Positions 31,965-41,610 are shown, counted from the stretch's first letter. The stretch is DNA of 49,029 nucleotides from Hominisplanchenecus faecis (GCF_020687205.1 NZ_JAJEQE010000019.1:1-49029), one strand, 5' to 3'. A program made the numbers and translations. The notes: generated by a model from the letters alone, not told the origin.

Positions 31965-34388
31965 ATGAAAAAAGCGACCTCAAAGTTATTGTTATTTTTC
32001 TTTTGCATGAGTTTTCTTATGGTGATTCCTAAAAAAGTAAATGCAGCAGAAATCATTCCGGTCAATATCTCGGTCAAATATGGTCAGACAGAAGGCCGAA
32101 AGATCTTTGACATGATCAATGAGATGAGAACAGACAGCTTCGATGCATGGTGTTGGAATGAGGATAATGAAACAAAAACCAGATATGATAACCTGAACGA
32201 GCTTGCTTACGATTATGATCTGGAGAGAATTGCAACGAAGCGTGCAGCAGAACTTGCATTATTGTTCGATCATGGAAGACCAAACGGTGAAAGCTTTTTC
32301 AGTATTTATGAGGAAGAAGGTATCACTTATCGTGCAGCCGGAGAGAACATTGCAATGGGATATCGTACAGCAGAAGCAGTAAATGCGGCATGGCGTGAAG
32401 ATGGCGAGCCGTATAACGGACAGGGACATCGAAGGAATATGCTGAATCCTAAGTTTAATTGTGTTGGAATTGGGCATGTTTACCTGGATGGCTGTCATTA
32501 CTGGGTAGAAGAATTTGCATACAGAACTTCTGTTAATACCACGGAAACAACAGCAAATGACAGTGAGCAAACCATGAGCCTTTCGGTGCCGAAAAGCAAG
32601 GTTACGGGTCTTAAAGTAGCGTTTGACAAAACTTCCTATAGCCTCCGAACCGGAGAATCAACAGAAGTAAAGCTTACGGCTAAGCTTACTGTTTTTGGAA
32701 GCGATACGATCGTGACAGATCTGCCGGCTATTTCAGTAAATGATCCTTCCATTGCCACCTATAGCAATGGAAAAATTACAGGAGTAGCAGAAGGAAGCAC
32801 GACATTGACGGCATCTTTGTACGGACTGACAGCAGCAGATATGCCAACGATAAATGTGTATAGGTGTGAACATCATTGGGATCAGGGAGAGATCATAACA
32901 GAACCAACCTGCACAGAAGAAGGCGAAAAAAAATTCACCTGTAGTATCTGCGGTGATGAAAAAACAGAAAAAGTAAGTGCAACAGGTCATCAGCATACGG
33001 AAATCCGCAATAAAAAAGAAGCTACCTGTAAGGAAACAGGCTACAGCGGAGATACCTGGTGCAAAGATTGTAGAAAGAAAATCTTATCCGGTCAGACGAT
33101 TGCAAAAACAGAAAATCATAGCTGGGATGCCGGAAAAGTCACAACAAAAGCAACCTGCACAGAAGAAGGCGAAAAAACATTTACCTGCAGTATCTGCGGT
33201 GATAAAAAAACAGAAAAAATAAGTGCAACAGGTCATCAGCATACGGAAATCCGCAATAAAAAAGAAGCTACCTGCAAGGAAACAGGCTACAGCGGAGATA
33301 CCTGGTGCAAAGATTGTGGAAAGAAAATCTTACCCGGTCAGACGATTGCAAAAACAGAAAATCATAGCTGGGATGCCGGAAAAGTCACAACAAAAGCAAC
33401 CTGCACAGAAGAAGGCGAAAAAACATTTACCTGCAGTATCTGCGGTGATGAAAAAACAGAAAAAGTAAGTGCAACAGGTCATCAGCATACGGAAATCCGC
33501 AATAAAAAAGAAGCTACCTGTAAGGAAACAGGTTACAGCGGAGATACCTGGTGCAAAGATTGTGGAAAGAAGATCTTATCCGGTCAGGCGATTGCAAAAA
33601 CAGAGGATCATAGCTGGAATCAGGGAGAGATTACAAAAGAACCAACCTGTAAAGAGAAAGGTGAAAAAACATTTACCTGCAGTATCTGCGGCAATACAAA
33701 AACGGAAAAAGTGAGCACAACGGACCATCAGCATATGGAAATCCGCAATCAGAAGAATCCTACCTGCAAGGAAGCAGGATATAGTGGAGATACTTATTGT
33801 GCGGATTGCGGAGTGAAAATTTCCTCCGGTAAGACGATTGCAAAAACAAAGAACCATAACTGGGATGGAGGAGTGATCACAACAGAACCGACCTGTACAG
33901 AGCGAGGCGAAAAAACATTTACCTGCACGATCTGCGGAAATACAGATACAAAGAAGGTAAATGCAACAGGACACAGTTATGGAGCATATAAAGTTGTCAA
34001 AGAGCCGACAAATAAAAGAAAAGGACTGAAGAGCAAAACTTGCAGTGTATGCGGAAAAATAGTTTATGAGGGGATACCAAAGACAAATTCTTCGCCGACA
34101 GATTCTTCAGAGACAAATCCGGATCAGAATCCGCAGACAAGCCAGAAAACCACGCGAAAAATCAAACTGAACCGCAGGAAACTGACTTTGAAAAAAGGCA
34201 AAAGTTTTAGATTGAAAGTTACGTTAACTCCGGCAGACAGCCAGGATAAGATTACTTACAAGACTTCCAATAAGAAAATTGCGACAGTTAGCAAAACAGG
34301 AAAGATCAAAGCAAAGAAAAAAGGAAAAGTAAAGATTACAGTGATTTCCGGAAAGAAGAAAGCAGTTTGCACTGTAAAAGTGAAATAG
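31965..34388 (+). CDS. Secreted CAP-domain protein with 82-residue Cys-rich tandem repeats and Big_2-like domains
   Basis: 807 residues from the ATG after GGAAGGACAGGTG. The longer frame from 31908 begins inside the terminator hairpin. Order: signal peptide (about 1-27, VNAAE); CAP/SCP-like domain (about 45-185) with RAAGENIAMG and GQGHRRNMLNP, metal-binding His and Glu retained; a Big_2-like domain (about 215-300); about 4.6 copies of an 82-residue unit (about 302-705), each with two Cys-X2-Cys knuckles (TCSICG, WCKDCG) and the phrases CTEEGEKTFTC and CKETGYSGDTW; a C-terminal Big_2-like domain (about 730-807), very Lys-rich. The repeats look like small zinc- or disulfide-stabilised modules of a surface stalk. 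Bacterial CAP proteins are common in gut Firmicutes, with unclear roles. Confidence 0.85.
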   Translation: MKKATSKLLLFFFCMSFLMVIPKKVNAAEIIPVNISVKYGQTEGRKIFDMINEMRTDSFDAWCWNEDNETKTRYDNLNELAYDYDLERIATKRAAELALLFDHGRPNGESFFSIYEEEGITYRAAGENIAMGYRTAEAVNAAWREDGEPYNGQGHRRNMLNPKFNCVGIGHVYLDGCHYWVEEFAYRTSVNTTETTANDSEQTMSLSVPKSKVTGLKVAFDKTSYSLRTGESTEVKLTAKLTVFGSDTIVTDLPAISVNDPSIATYSNGKITGVAEGSTTLTASLYGLTAADMPTINVYRCEHHWDQGEIITEPTCTEEGEKKFTCSICGDEKTEKVSATGHQHTEIRNKKEATCKETGYSGDTWCKDCRKKILSGQTIAKTENHSWDAGKVTTKATCTEEGEKTFTCSICGDKKTEKISATGHQHTEIRNKKEATCKETGYSGDTWCKDCGKKILPGQTIAKTENHSWDAGKVTTKATCTEEGEKTFTCSICGDEKTEKVSATGHQHTEIRNKKEATCKETGYSGDTWCKDCGKKILSGQAIAKTEDHSWNQGEITKEPTCKEKGEKTFTCSICGNTKTEKVSTTDHQHMEIRNQKNPTCKEAGYSGDTYCADCGVKISSGKTIAKTKNHNWDGGVITTEPTCTERGEKTFTCTICGNTDTKKVNATGHSYGAYKVVKEPTNKRKGLKSKTCSVCGKIVYEGIPKTNSSPTDSSETNPDQNPQTSQKTTRKIKLNRRKLTLKKGKSFRLKVTLTPADSQDKITYKTSNKKIATVSKTGKIKAKKKGKVKITVISGKKKAVCTVKVK
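32874..34000 (+). repeat. 246-bp coding tandem repeat inside the CAP gene
   Basis: The unit marker CATNNCTGG recurs at about 33117, 33363, 33609 and 33855, a strict 246-bp period (the first interval is 243 bp). The second and third units are almost identical at DNA level, and the last units are diverged. The period is a multiple of three, so changes in copy number keep the frame and would alter stalk length. Confidence 0.9.
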
Positions 34389-34405
34389 GTGTAAAGGAAA
34401 TGGAA

Positions 34406-35623
34406 ATGCTTATGAAAAACAGAAAGTTATATCAGATGTTAGCTGTAACAGCAGGAGTGCTGCTTCTTTCTGGCTGTGGTGCTTCCTCCGCACAGGAAAC
34501 GGGCATAACATCATCCGATCCGCAGGAACCAACCACAATTTCTGAAGAAACAAAAGCACCAGATAGTACAGAAAGTACAGAAAACACAAAAAGCACAGAA
34601 AGTAAAGCATCAGAATCCGAATCTTCGGCTGAGACAGCAGCAGAAACAGAATCTCAGTTGCAGCAATCTGAAATACAGCAGCAGAAGACGGATCAGCAGA
34701 TTTCACGAATCAATTATTATGATGCAGATGGCAAACTGATCTACTACGACAGTTATGCTTATTATGATAACGGTTTATTATGCAGCACTACGCTTCATTC
34801 CGTTGATTATTATGACAATGGAAATGGAGAACAGGATTCCTATACGGGCAATGAATATACGTTTCTGTATCTGTATGATGCGGATGGTAATATCAAAACA
34901 ACGATGCCGGGTTCCCTGACAATTGCAGATAACTACAATGATGAGACGGGGGAATTTGTGCTGGATTATGATTATGATGCGGATGGAAATTCAACACCGC
35001 TTATCATTTATCCCAAAGAAGAAAGTATTGAGCAGGAGAAGTTTCATGTGGATCCGTCAAAGACAGAAAGGATCTACGGGGCTGCACCGATTCTTCCGAC
35101 GCGGGCAGAAAATGGATGGACTTCTTCCTATTTAAATGAAATCTTTTCGCAGGATGCACCAACAGACATGACAGAAGTACGGTTTCTGGATATCAACGAC
35201 GACGGGCAGCCGGAGCTCTGGCTGGATTATGGATATGGTTATGCAGGCGGAGAAGTATTTACAACGGATGGCAGCACGACGGACAAGGTTTACCTGTCAC
35301 ATGGAGCGGCCTATACAATCCCTGGCAGCAATCTGCTACATACAACCGGTGGACATATGGGTGGATATTATGACGAGATTTATAAGATTGAAAACGGAAA
35401 GTTCACTACAGTTGCCAAAGGCAGTTATGGAGAAACAGAAGATCAGCAAACGGATGAAAACGGTGAACTGATTTACCGTTATTACTGGAATGGTGAGGAT
35501 GTGTCAGAAGAACAGTATGAGCAGAACCTGAAAGAACTTTTTGATCAGGATCAGGCGGAGGACATTTATCAGAATATCTATACATTTGAACAAAGCAAGG
35601 CACTGCTTCAGCAGATGATGTAA
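34406..35623 (+). CDS. Lipoprotein with Ser/Thr/Glu-rich spacer and FG-GAP-like segments
   Basis: About 405 residues. The ATG at 34406 is 8 bases after AAAGG; neighbouring in-frame ATGs at 34400 and 34412 are possible. The lipobox LLLSGC puts the lipid Cys at 24. A low-complexity spacer (about 30-100, rich in S, T, E, K) would lift the rest off the membrane. The folded part begins with YYDADGKLIYYDSYAYYDNG, short Tyr/Asp repeats like those in RHS/YD or VCBS-type proteins. Further on, RFLDINDDGQPELWLDYG is an Asp-rich loop of the FG-GAP or EF-hand sort. Family not recognised with certainty. It starts 17 bp after the CAP gene and may share its transcript. Confidence 0.75.
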   Translation: MLMKNRKLYQMLAVTAGVLLLSGCGASSAQETGITSSDPQEPTTISEETKAPDSTESTENTKSTESKASESESSAETAAETESQLQQSEIQQQKTDQQISRINYYDADGKLIYYDSYAYYDNGLLCSTTLHSVDYYDNGNGEQDSYTGNEYTFLYLYDADGNIKTTMPGSLTIADNYNDETGEFVLDYDYDADGNSTPLIIYPKEESIEQEKFHVDPSKTERIYGAAPILPTRAENGWTSSYLNEIFSQDAPTDMTEVRFLDINDDGQPELWLDYGYGYAGGEVFTTDGSTTDKVYLSHGAAYTIPGSNLLHTTGGHMGGYYDEIYKIENGKFTTVAKGSYGETEDQQTDENGELIYRYYWNGEDVSEEQYEQNLKELFDQDQAEDIYQNIYTFEQSKALLQQMM

Positions 35624-35675
35624 AGATTATGAGTGAAAACACGGATTGTACTTAAAAAAAAACAACAAAAACAGT

Positions 35676-35707
35676 AAAAAAGCTCTTGCATTTACAAGGG
35701 CTTTTTA
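35676..35707. terminator. Terminator overlapping the S10 operon -35 box
   Basis: AAAAAGCTCTTG pairs with CAAGGGCTTTTT (one G-T pair) across a 6-base loop. The T-rich arm serves the lipoprotein transcript. The S10 promoter -35 box (35686-35691) lies within the hairpin. Confidence 0.75.
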
Positions 35708-35714
35708 TTATAAT
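35686..35714 (+). promoter_or_regulatory. S10 operon promoter
   Basis: TTGCAT (35686-35691), exactly 17 bp, then TATAAT (35709-35714). Transcription would begin near 35721, giving a leader of about 228 bases before rpsJ. Confidence 0.75.
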
Positions 35715-35721
35715 AGCCAGT

Positions 35722-35948
35722 GTTGTGACATTGATAGCGTTGAAGCGTGAGGTTGCTGCGGACTCAAATCGCAGGTTTTCCGTGGAGCGAATGTCAAGTT
35801 ATAAAACTGGCGACAAGTCACTGTACAATATAGAGAACGTCCGGGTAAGCCGGAAACACCGTGTGAGATTTGAGACACACACGGCATAGTGTACAGTCAC
35901 CGCTTGTCGTACTGAAACAAAGTGCGAAAAGGAGGCGACTTTTTTATT
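35722..35948 (+). ncRNA. Structured S10-operon leader RNA (candidate ribosomal-protein-binding autoregulator)
   Basis: The leader has nested helices: CGACAAG (35811-35817) with CTTGTCG (35903-35909); ACTGTACA (35820-35827) with TGTACAGT (35890-35897); TCCGG-GTAAG-CCGGA (35840-35854); and CCGTGTG (35859-35865) with CACACGG (35878-35884). Together they form a closed multi-helix element just before the rpsJ ribosome site. S10 operons in several phyla are autoregulated by L4 binding to such leaders. Whether L4 acts here is an inference. Nothing else fills the 325-bp gap except the promoter and terminator. Confidence 0.65.
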
Positions 35949-36269
35949 ATGGCAACAAGTCAAGTAATGAGAATCACATTAAAAGCATATGACCATCAGC
36001 TGGTTGATGCATCTGCAAAAAAAATCATCGAAACTGTAAAAAAGAACGGATCTAGGGTGAGCGGACCGGTGCCACTGCCAACAAAGAAAGAAGTAGTGAC
36101 AATTCTGAGAGCCGTACACAAATACAAAGATTCCAGAGAACAGTTTGAGCAGAGAACTCATAAAAGACTGATTGATATCGTAGCACCGACTCAGAAAACA
36201 GTTGATGCACTCTCCAGACTGGAAATGCCGGCTGGTGTTTACATCGATATCAAAATGAAAAACAAATAA
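35949..36269 (+). CDS. rpsJ: 30S ribosomal protein S10
   Basis: A 106-residue S10 (uS10) with the usual [11 protein letters not shown] opening, the extended loop [17 protein letters not shown] and the RTHKRLIDI core. It is a small-subunit head protein that can also act in antitermination with NusB. The ATG at 35949 is 13 bases from GGAGG, longer than normal, across a run of T. A longer frame from 35922 would start before that site and is unlikely. It is the first gene of the S10 operon, behind a structured leader. Confidence 0.97.
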   Translation: MATSQVMRITLKAYDHQLVDASAKKIIETVKKNGSRVSGPVPLPTKKEVVTILRAVHKYKDSREQFEQRTHKRLIDIVAPTQKTVDALSRLEMPAGVYIDIKMKNK

Positions 36270-36288
36270 TGAATTTGTTCCGTAAATT

Positions 36289-36350
36289 ATCCTAAAGGGT
36301 TGATATAGAAGTAACGCAAGTTCCACTTATATCGATTGTTTGACTAGGAT
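36289..36350 (+). ncRNA. Structured element between rpsJ and rplC
   Basis: ATCCTA (36289-36294) can pair with TAGGAT (36345-36350), closing over a hairpin of TGATATAGAAGT (36301-36312) with ACTTATATCGA (36325-36335). The 130-bp gap is unusually long for this operon, where most gaps are 10-40 bp. It may be a regulatory or processing site. Confidence 0.45.
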
Positions 36351-36399
36351 GATTGCACAACACAGTGTAATCCGCTGTAGAAAAACAGGAGGTAAATCA

Positions 36400-37035
36400 A
36401 TGAAGAAAGCGATTTTAGCAACAAAAGTCGGAATGACTCAAATCTTCAATGAAGACGGAGTGCTTACTCCGGTAACCGTTCTGCAGGCAGGTCCTTGTGT
36501 AGTAACACAGATCAAAACAGTAGAAAACGACGGTTACAGTGCAGTACAGGTTGGTTTTGGCGACAAGAGAGAAAGTCTTGTAAACAAACCAATGAAAGGT
36601 CAGTTCAGCAAAGCTGGTGTATCCTGCAAGAGATTCGTAAGAGAGTTCAAATTTGAGAATGCTGAGGATTACAAAGTAGCAGACGAGATCAAAGCTGACA
36701 TCTTTGCAGCTGGTGATAAGATTGATGCTACTGCAATTTCCAAAGGTAAGGGATTCCAGGGTGCGATCAAGAGACATGGTCAGCACAGAGGACCGATGGC
36801 TCATGGTTCTAAATTCCATCGTCATCAGGGTTCAAACGGTGCCTGCTCCGATCCGAGCCGTGTATTTAAAGGAAAAGGAATGCCTGGACAGATGGGAAAT
36901 AAGAGAATCACCATCCAGAACCTGGAAATCGTAAAAGTTGACGTTGAGAACAATCTTCTCTTGGTTAAAGGTGCAGTACCAGGACCTAAAAAATCTTTAG
37001 TGACAATTAAAGAGACTGTAAAATCTGGTAAGTAA
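36400..37035 (+). CDS. rplC: 50S ribosomal protein L3
   Basis: A 211-residue L3 (uL3), one of the first proteins to bind 23S rRNA. It has [15 protein letters not shown] at the start and the central loop [19 protein letters not shown] reaching toward the peptidyl-transferase centre. The start at 36400 follows AGGAGGTAAATCA. A frame extending upstream to 36340 has no conserved residues. Confidence 0.97.
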   Translation: MKKAILATKVGMTQIFNEDGVLTPVTVLQAGPCVVTQIKTVENDGYSAVQVGFGDKRESLVNKPMKGQFSKAGVSCKRFVREFKFENAEDYKVADEIKADIFAAGDKIDATAISKGKGFQGAIKRHGQHRGPMAHGSKFHRHQGSNGACSDPSRVFKGKGMPGQMGNKRITIQNLEIVKVDVENNLLLVKGAVPGPKKSLVTIKETVKSGK

Positions 37036-37061
37036 GCATTTTCGAAAGGAGGAACACACAG

Positions 37062-37682
37062 ATGGCAAACGTATCTGTTTTTAATATGGAAGGCAATGAA
37101 GTTGGCACTATGGAGCTCAACGATGCCATTTTCGGTGCGAAAGTAAATGAGCACCTTGTGCATCTGGCAGTTGTAAGTCAGCTTGCAAACAAACGTCAGG
37201 GTACACAGAAAGCAAAAACCCGTTCTGAAGTATCCGGTGGCGGAAGAAAACCTTGGAGACAGAAAGGAACCGGTCATGCAAGACAGGGTTCAACAAGAGC
37301 TCCGCAGTGGACAGGCGGCGGAATGGTATTCGCTCCGGTGCCACGTGATTACACAATCAGACTGAACAAAAAAGAAAAAAGAGCAGCTCTGAAATCTGTT
37401 CTGACTTCTAAAGTTCAGGAAAACAAATTCATCGTTGTTGATGAACTGAAATTTGACGAGATCAAGACAAAAGCTATGAAAAATGTTCTGGCAAACCTGA
37501 AAGCTGACAAAGCACTGGTTATCCTGAATGACAACGACCAGAACGTAGTTCTGTCTGCAAGAAATATCGAAGGTGTTCAGACAGCTCTGACAAATACCAT
37601 CAACGTATTTGATCTGCTGAAACACAACACCGTTGTAGTTACAAAAGCAGCTGTAGAAACAATCGAGGAGGTGTACGCATAA
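37062..37682 (+). CDS. rplD: 50S ribosomal protein L4
   Basis: A 206-residue L4 (uL4). The extended loop that lines the exit tunnel is intact ([20 protein letters not shown], then [15 protein letters not shown]). L4 is the usual autoregulator of S10 operons and therefore the candidate ligand for the leader RNA at 35722-35948. Its stop overlaps the rplW start. Confidence 0.97.
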   Translation: MANVSVFNMEGNEVGTMELNDAIFGAKVNEHLVHLAVVSQLANKRQGTQKAKTRSEVSGGGRKPWRQKGTGHARQGSTRAPQWTGGGMVFAPVPRDYTIRLNKKEKRAALKSVLTSKVQENKFIVVDELKFDEIKTKAMKNVLANLKADKALVILNDNDQNVVLSARNIEGVQTALTNTINVFDLLKHNTVVVTKAAVETIEEVYA

Positions 37683-37981
37683 TGGCAAATGTACAGTACT
37701 ATGATGTGATCTTAAAGCCGGTTATCACAGAAAAAAGCATGAACGCTATGGGCGACAAAAAATACACCTTTTTTGTTCATCCGGAAGCAACAAAAACTCA
37801 GATTAAAGAAGCTGTAGAAAAAATGTTCGAAGGAACAAAAGTAAAAAGCGTAAATACCATGAACATCGACGGCAAGAAGAGAAGACGTGGTATGACAGTC
37901 GGAAAAACAGCTAAGAGCAAAAAGGCAATCGTTGCTCTGACAGAGGACAGCAAAGATATCGAAATCTTCCAGGGACTCTAA
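37682..37981 (+). CDS. rplW: 50S ribosomal protein L23
   Basis: A 99-residue L23 (uL23) at the tunnel exit, docking site for trigger factor and SRP. The motif [17 protein letters not shown] and the extended loop [18 protein letters not shown] are typical. The ATG shares a base with the rplD stop, so translation is coupled. Confidence 0.97.
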   Translation: MANVQYYDVILKPVITEKSMNAMGDKKYTFFVHPEATKTQIKEAVEKMFEGTKVKSVNTMNIDGKKRRRGMTVGKTAKSKKAIVALTEDSKDIEIFQGL

Positions 37982-38049
37982 GATCTGACTTAATCAAACG
38001 ATATACGCAGGCTAAGCGTGACAATAAATAGTTGAAAGGAGAAACAACA

Positions 38050-38898
38050 ATGGGAATTAAAACATATAACCCATATACACCTTCCAGAAGACAGATGACT
38101 GGATCTGATTTCTCTGAAATTACAAAAACGACTCCTGAGAAAAGCTTGGTAGTATCTCTGAGCAAAAACTCCGGACGTAACAATCAGGGTAAGATCACAG
38201 TAAGACACCGCGGAGGCGGAAATAGAAGAAAATACAGACTGGTAGATTTCAAGAGAAAGAAAGACGGAATCGCAGCAAAAGTTATCGGTATCGAATACGA
38301 TCCGAACAGAACAGCTAATATCGCACTGATCTGCTACGCAGACGGTGAAAAAGCATACATCCTGGCACCGGCCGGACTGAAAGTCGGCATGAAAGTTATG
38401 AGTGGTGCTGAAGCAGAAGTAAGACCAGGTAACTGCCTGCCTCTGTCTGCTATCCCGGTTGGTACTATGGTACACAACATCGAACTGTATCCTGGAAAAG
38501 GCGGACAGCTGGTTCGTTCCGCAGGAAACGGCGCACAGGTTATGGCTAAAGAAGGAAAATACGCAACACTGCGTCTGCCTTCAGGTGAAATGAGAATGGT
38601 TCCGATCAACTGCCGTGCAACCATCGGTGTAGTTGGAAACGGAGAACACAACCTGATCAACATCGGTAAAGCCGGAAGAAAACGTCACATGGGTATCAGA
38701 CCTACTGTTCGTGGTTCCGTAATGAACCCGAATGACCATCCACACGGAGGTGGAGAAGGTAAGACCGGTATCGGTCGTCCAGGTCCATGCACACCTTGGG
38801 GCAAACCTGCACTTGGCTTGAAGACAAGAAAGAAAAACAAACAGTCTAACAAGCTGATCGTAAGAAGAAGAGACGGAAAAGCGCTGAATAATAAATAG
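38050..38898 (+). CDS. rplB: 50S ribosomal protein L2
   Basis: A 282-residue L2 (uL2), needed for subunit association and peptidyl-transferase centre folding. [13 protein letters not shown] opens the protein, and [12 protein letters not shown] carries the critical His region near the C-terminus. The start follows GAAAGGAGAAACAACA. An in-frame ATG at 38032 lies upstream of the ribosome site. Confidence 0.98.
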   Translation: MGIKTYNPYTPSRRQMTGSDFSEITKTTPEKSLVVSLSKNSGRNNQGKITVRHRGGGNRRKYRLVDFKRKKDGIAAKVIGIEYDPNRTANIALICYADGEKAYILAPAGLKVGMKVMSGAEAEVRPGNCLPLSAIPVGTMVHNIELYPGKGGQLVRSAGNGAQVMAKEGKYATLRLPSGEMRMVPINCRATIGVVGNGEHNLINIGKAGRKRHMGIRPTVRGSVMNPNDHPHGGGEGKTGIGRPGPCTPWGKPALGLKTRKKNKQSNKLIVRRRDGKALNNK

Positions 38899-38917
38899 GA
38901 TATAGGAGGTTGAATCC

Positions 38918-39199
38918 ATGGCACGTTCACTGAAAAAAGGACCATTTGCTGATGCAAGCTTACTGAAAAAGGTAGATGCCATGAACGCAGCAGGCAGCAA
39001 ACAGGTTATCAAAACCTGGTCACGCCGTTCTACAATCTTTCCACAGTTCGTAGGACATACAATTGCTGTTCATGACGGAAGAAAACATGTTCCTGTATAT
39101 GTTACAGAGGATATGGTTGGACACAAACTCGGAGAGTTCGTAGCAACCAGAACCTACAGAGGACATGGTAAGGACGAGAAAAAATCTGGCGTTCGCTAG
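38918..39199 (+). CDS. rpsS: 30S ribosomal protein S19
   Basis: A 93-residue S19 (uS19) of the 30S head. [33 protein letters not shown] and the C-terminal [12 protein letters not shown] are all present. An AGGAGG site lies 9 bases upstream. Operon gap 19 bp. Confidence 0.98.
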   Translation: MARSLKKGPFADASLLKKVDAMNAAGSKQVIKTWSRRSTIFPQFVGHTIAVHDGRKHVPVYVTEDMVGHKLGEFVATRTYRGHGKDEKKSGVR

Positions 39200-39233
39200 A
39201 ATCGGATAATCAGTCGAAAAGGAGGTTATATCT

Positions 39234-39620
39234 ATGGCTAAAGGACATAGATCCCAGATAAAGAGAGAAAGAAATGCTCAGAAGGACACAAGACCGTCAG
39301 CTAAGTTATCTTACGCCAGAGTCTCTGTTCAGAAAGCATGCTTCGTATTGGATGCTATTAGAGGCAAAGATGTTCAGACAGCACTTGGTATTGTAACTTA
39401 CAATCCAAGATATGCATCTGAGCTGATTGCAAAATTATTAAAATCAGCAATTGCAAACGCTGAAAACAACAACGGTATGAGTGTTGAAAACCTTTATGTT
39501 GAGGAATGTTACGCAAATAAAGGACCTACAATGAAGAGAATCAGACCAAGAGCACAGGGCAGAGCTTACAGAATCGAAAAGAGAATGAGCCACATCACCA
39601 TCGTGCTTAATGAGAAATAG
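39234..39620 (+). CDS. rplV: 50S ribosomal protein L22
   Basis: A 128-residue L22 (uL22), with the tunnel-lining beta-hairpin ending KGPTMKRIRPRAQGRAYRIEK. The hairpin tip, where macrolide-resistance changes occur, looks normal. The N-terminus is slightly long (KGHRSQIKRERNAQKD), as in other Lachnospiraceae. Confidence 0.97.
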   Translation: MAKGHRSQIKRERNAQKDTRPSAKLSYARVSVQKACFVLDAIRGKDVQTALGIVTYNPRYASELIAKLLKSAIANAENNNGMSVENLYVEECYANKGPTMKRIRPRAQGRAYRIEKRMSHITIVLNEK

Positions 39621-39631
39621 GGAGGTAAAGC

Positions 39632-40288
39632 ATGGGACAGAAAGTTAATCCACACGGCCTGAGAGTCGGTGTTATTAAAGACTGGAATTCTAAATGGTAT
39701 GCTGAAGCTGACTTCGCTGATTATCTGGTAGAAGATCATAAGATCAGAACATACCTCAAGAAAAAACTGTACAGCGCAGGAGTTGCAAAAATCGAAATCG
39801 AGAGAGCTTCCGACAGAGTAAAAGTTATCATTTACACTGCTAAACCGGGTGTTGTTATCGGTAAAGGCGGCTCTGAAATCGAAAAAGTAAAAGCAGAAGC
39901 TCAGAAACTCACTTCTAAGAAGCTGATTATCGATATCAAAGAAGTTAAGAGACCGGACAGAGACGCACAGCTGGTAGCTGAGAACATCGCTCTGCAGCTT
40001 GAAAACCGTGTTTCCTTCAGACGTGCTATGAAATCTACAATGGGACGTTCTATGAAAGCAGGAGCAAAGGGTATCAAGACTTCCGTATCCGGCCGTCTTG
40101 GCGGAGCTGATATGGCTCGTACAGAGTTCTACAGCGAAGGTACTATTCCACTGCAGACATTGAGAGCAGATATTGACTATGGATTTGCTGAAGCAGATAC
40201 AACTTACGGCAAACTTGGCGTTAAAGTTTGGATCTACAAAGGCGAAGTTCTTCCAACGAAAGGCAATAAGGAAGGGAGCGATAAATAA
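39632..40288 (+). CDS. rpsC: 30S ribosomal protein S3
   Basis: A 218-residue S3 (uS3). The KH domain carries [14 protein letters not shown], and the C-terminal domain contains [13 protein letters not shown]3 forms part of the mRNA entry channel and helicase. Its stop overlaps the rplP start by one base. Confidence 0.98.
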   Translation: MGQKVNPHGLRVGVIKDWNSKWYAEADFADYLVEDHKIRTYLKKKLYSAGVAKIEIERASDRVKVIIYTAKPGVVIGKGGSEIEKVKAEAQKLTSKKLIIDIKEVKRPDRDAQLVAENIALQLENRVSFRRAMKSTMGRSMKAGAKGIKTSVSGRLGGADMARTEFYSEGTIPLQTLRADIDYGFAEADTTYGKLGVKVWIYKGEVLPTKGNKEGSDK

Positions 40289-40725
40289 TGTTAATGCCAA
40301 AAAGAGTAAAGCGTCGTAAACAGTTCCGTGGCTCCATGGCTGGTAAAGCGCTTAGAGGAAATAAAATTACAAATGGTGAATATGGTCTTGTCGCTTTAGA
40401 TCCATGCTGGATCAGATCCAACCAGATCGAGGCAGCCCGTGTTGCTATGACTCGTTACATCAAACGTGGTGGTAAAGTTTGGATCAAAATTTTCCCAGAC
40501 AAACCTGTAACTGCAAAACCAGCTGAAACCCGTATGGGTTCCGGTAAAGGAACTCTGGAATACTGGGTAGCAGTAGTTAAACCGGGCCGTGTAATGTTTG
40601 AACTTGCAGGAGTTCCGGAAGAAGTTGCTCGTGAAGCATTACGTCTTGCTATGCATAAATTACCTTGCAGATGTAAGATCGTTGCCAAGGCAGATTTAGA
40701 AGGCGGTGATAACAGTGAAAATTAA
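40288..40725 (+). CDS. rplP: 50S ribosomal protein L16
   Basis: A 145-residue L16 (uL16) near the A site: [13 protein letters not shown] at the start and the arginine-hydroxylation-region motif [18 protein letters not shown]. Two starts are possible (MLMPKR or MPKR). The first keeps the one-base overlap with rpsC. The 3' end overlaps rpmC. Confidence 0.97.
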   Translation: MLMPKRVKRRKQFRGSMAGKALRGNKITNGEYGLVALDPCWIRSNQIEAARVAMTRYIKRGGKVWIKIFPDKPVTAKPAETRMGSGKGTLEYWVAVVKPGRVMFELAGVPEEVAREALRLAMHKLPCRCKIVAKADLEGGDNSEN

Positions 40726-40915
40726 TAAGTATGTAGAAGATTTAAGAACGAAATCAGCTGCAGAATTGAATGAAGAATTAGTAGCTGCTAAAAAGGAACT
40801 CTTCAACCTGAGATTCCAGAACGCAACAAATCAGTTGGACAATACAAGCAGAATCAAAGAAGTTCGCAGAAACATTGCAAGAATCCAGTCCGTTATTACA
40901 GAGAAAGCTGAATAA
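40715..40915 (+). CDS. rpmC: 50S ribosomal protein L29
   Basis: A 66-residue helical-hairpin protein (uL29) at the tunnel exit ([35 protein letters not shown]). I chose the GTG at 40715, which is 9 bases after AAGGCGG and matches the family N-terminus. A GTG at 40706 overlaps the ribosome site. It overlaps rplP by 11 bp. Confidence 0.95.
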   Translation: MKINKYVEDLRTKSAAELNEELVAAKKELFNLRFQNATNQLDNTSRIKEVRRNIARIQSVITEKAE

Positions 40916-40955
40916 TCAACGGTAACATTCTGCTAGAAAGGAGCAATGGTTAAAG

Positions 40956-41210
40956 ATGGAAAGAAATCTTAGAAAAACTCGTGTCGGCAAGGTCGTAAGC
41001 AATAAGATGGATAAAACAATCGTAGTTGCTATCGAAGAGCATGTAAAACATCCGCTTTACAAAAAGATCGTGAAAGACACATATAAATTAAAAGCACATG
41101 ATGAAAACAACGAGTGCAGCATTGGTGATACAGTAAAGGTTATGGAAACAAGACCGCTGTCCAAGGACAAGAGATGGAGACTTGTTGAAATCGTCGAAAA
41201 AGTGAAATAG
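40956..41210 (+). CDS. rpsQ: 30S ribosomal protein S17
   Basis: An 84-residue OB-fold protein (uS17): [20 protein letters not shown] and the C-terminal [20 protein letters not shown]. It binds 16S rRNA early in assembly. An out-of-frame ATG lies between the AAAGGAG site and the true start. Confidence 0.97.
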   Translation: MERNLRKTRVGKVVSNKMDKTIVVAIEEHVKHPLYKKIVKDTYKLKAHDENNECSIGDTVKVMETRPLSKDKRWRLVEIVEKVK

Positions 41211-41230
41211 TATATAGGAGGTATATCAGC

Positions 41231-41599
41231 ATGATCCAGCAGGAAAGTAGACTGAAGGTGGCTGATAACACTGGTGCAAAAGAGATTCTGTGTATCAGAG
41301 TTATGGGCGGATCTACCAGAAGATATGCAAGCATTGGTGATGTAATCGTAGCTACGGTTAAAGATGCAACACCAGGCGGTGTTGTTAAAAAAGGTGATGT
41401 TGTAAAAGCAGTAGTTGTTCGTACAGTTAGAGAAACACGCCGTAAGGATGGTTCCTACATCAGATTCGATGAGAACGCTGCAGTTATTATTAAAGATGAC
41501 AAAACTCCAAGAGGAACCCGTATTTTTGGACCAGTAGCCAGAGAGCTTCGTGAAAAACAGTTTATGAAAATTGTTTCACTGGCTCCGGAAGTATTATAA
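41231..41599 (+). CDS. rplN: 50S ribosomal protein L14
   Basis: A 122-residue L14 (uL14): [18 protein letters not shown] and the signature region [20 protein letters not shown]. It sits at the subunit interface and is the docking site of RsfS. AGGAGG lies 10 bases upstream. Confidence 0.98.
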   Translation: MIQQESRLKVADNTGAKEILCIRVMGGSTRRYASIGDVIVATVKDATPGGVVKKGDVVKAVVVRTVRETRRKDGSYIRFDENAAVIIKDDKTPRGTRIFGPVARELREKQFMKIVSLAPEVL

Positions 41600-41610
41600 G
41601 GAGGTACCAG

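Noticed and set aside
32977-33714. Three consecutive 81-codon plus-strand frames of almost identical sequence
   Set aside because: They are the shifted-frame shadow of the 246-bp repeat in the CAP gene, which explains their equal lengths and abutting positions.
32874-34000. Possible CRISPR-like or non-coding repeat array
   Set aside because: The units are 246 bp, contiguous without spacers, and keep the CAP-protein frame throughout.
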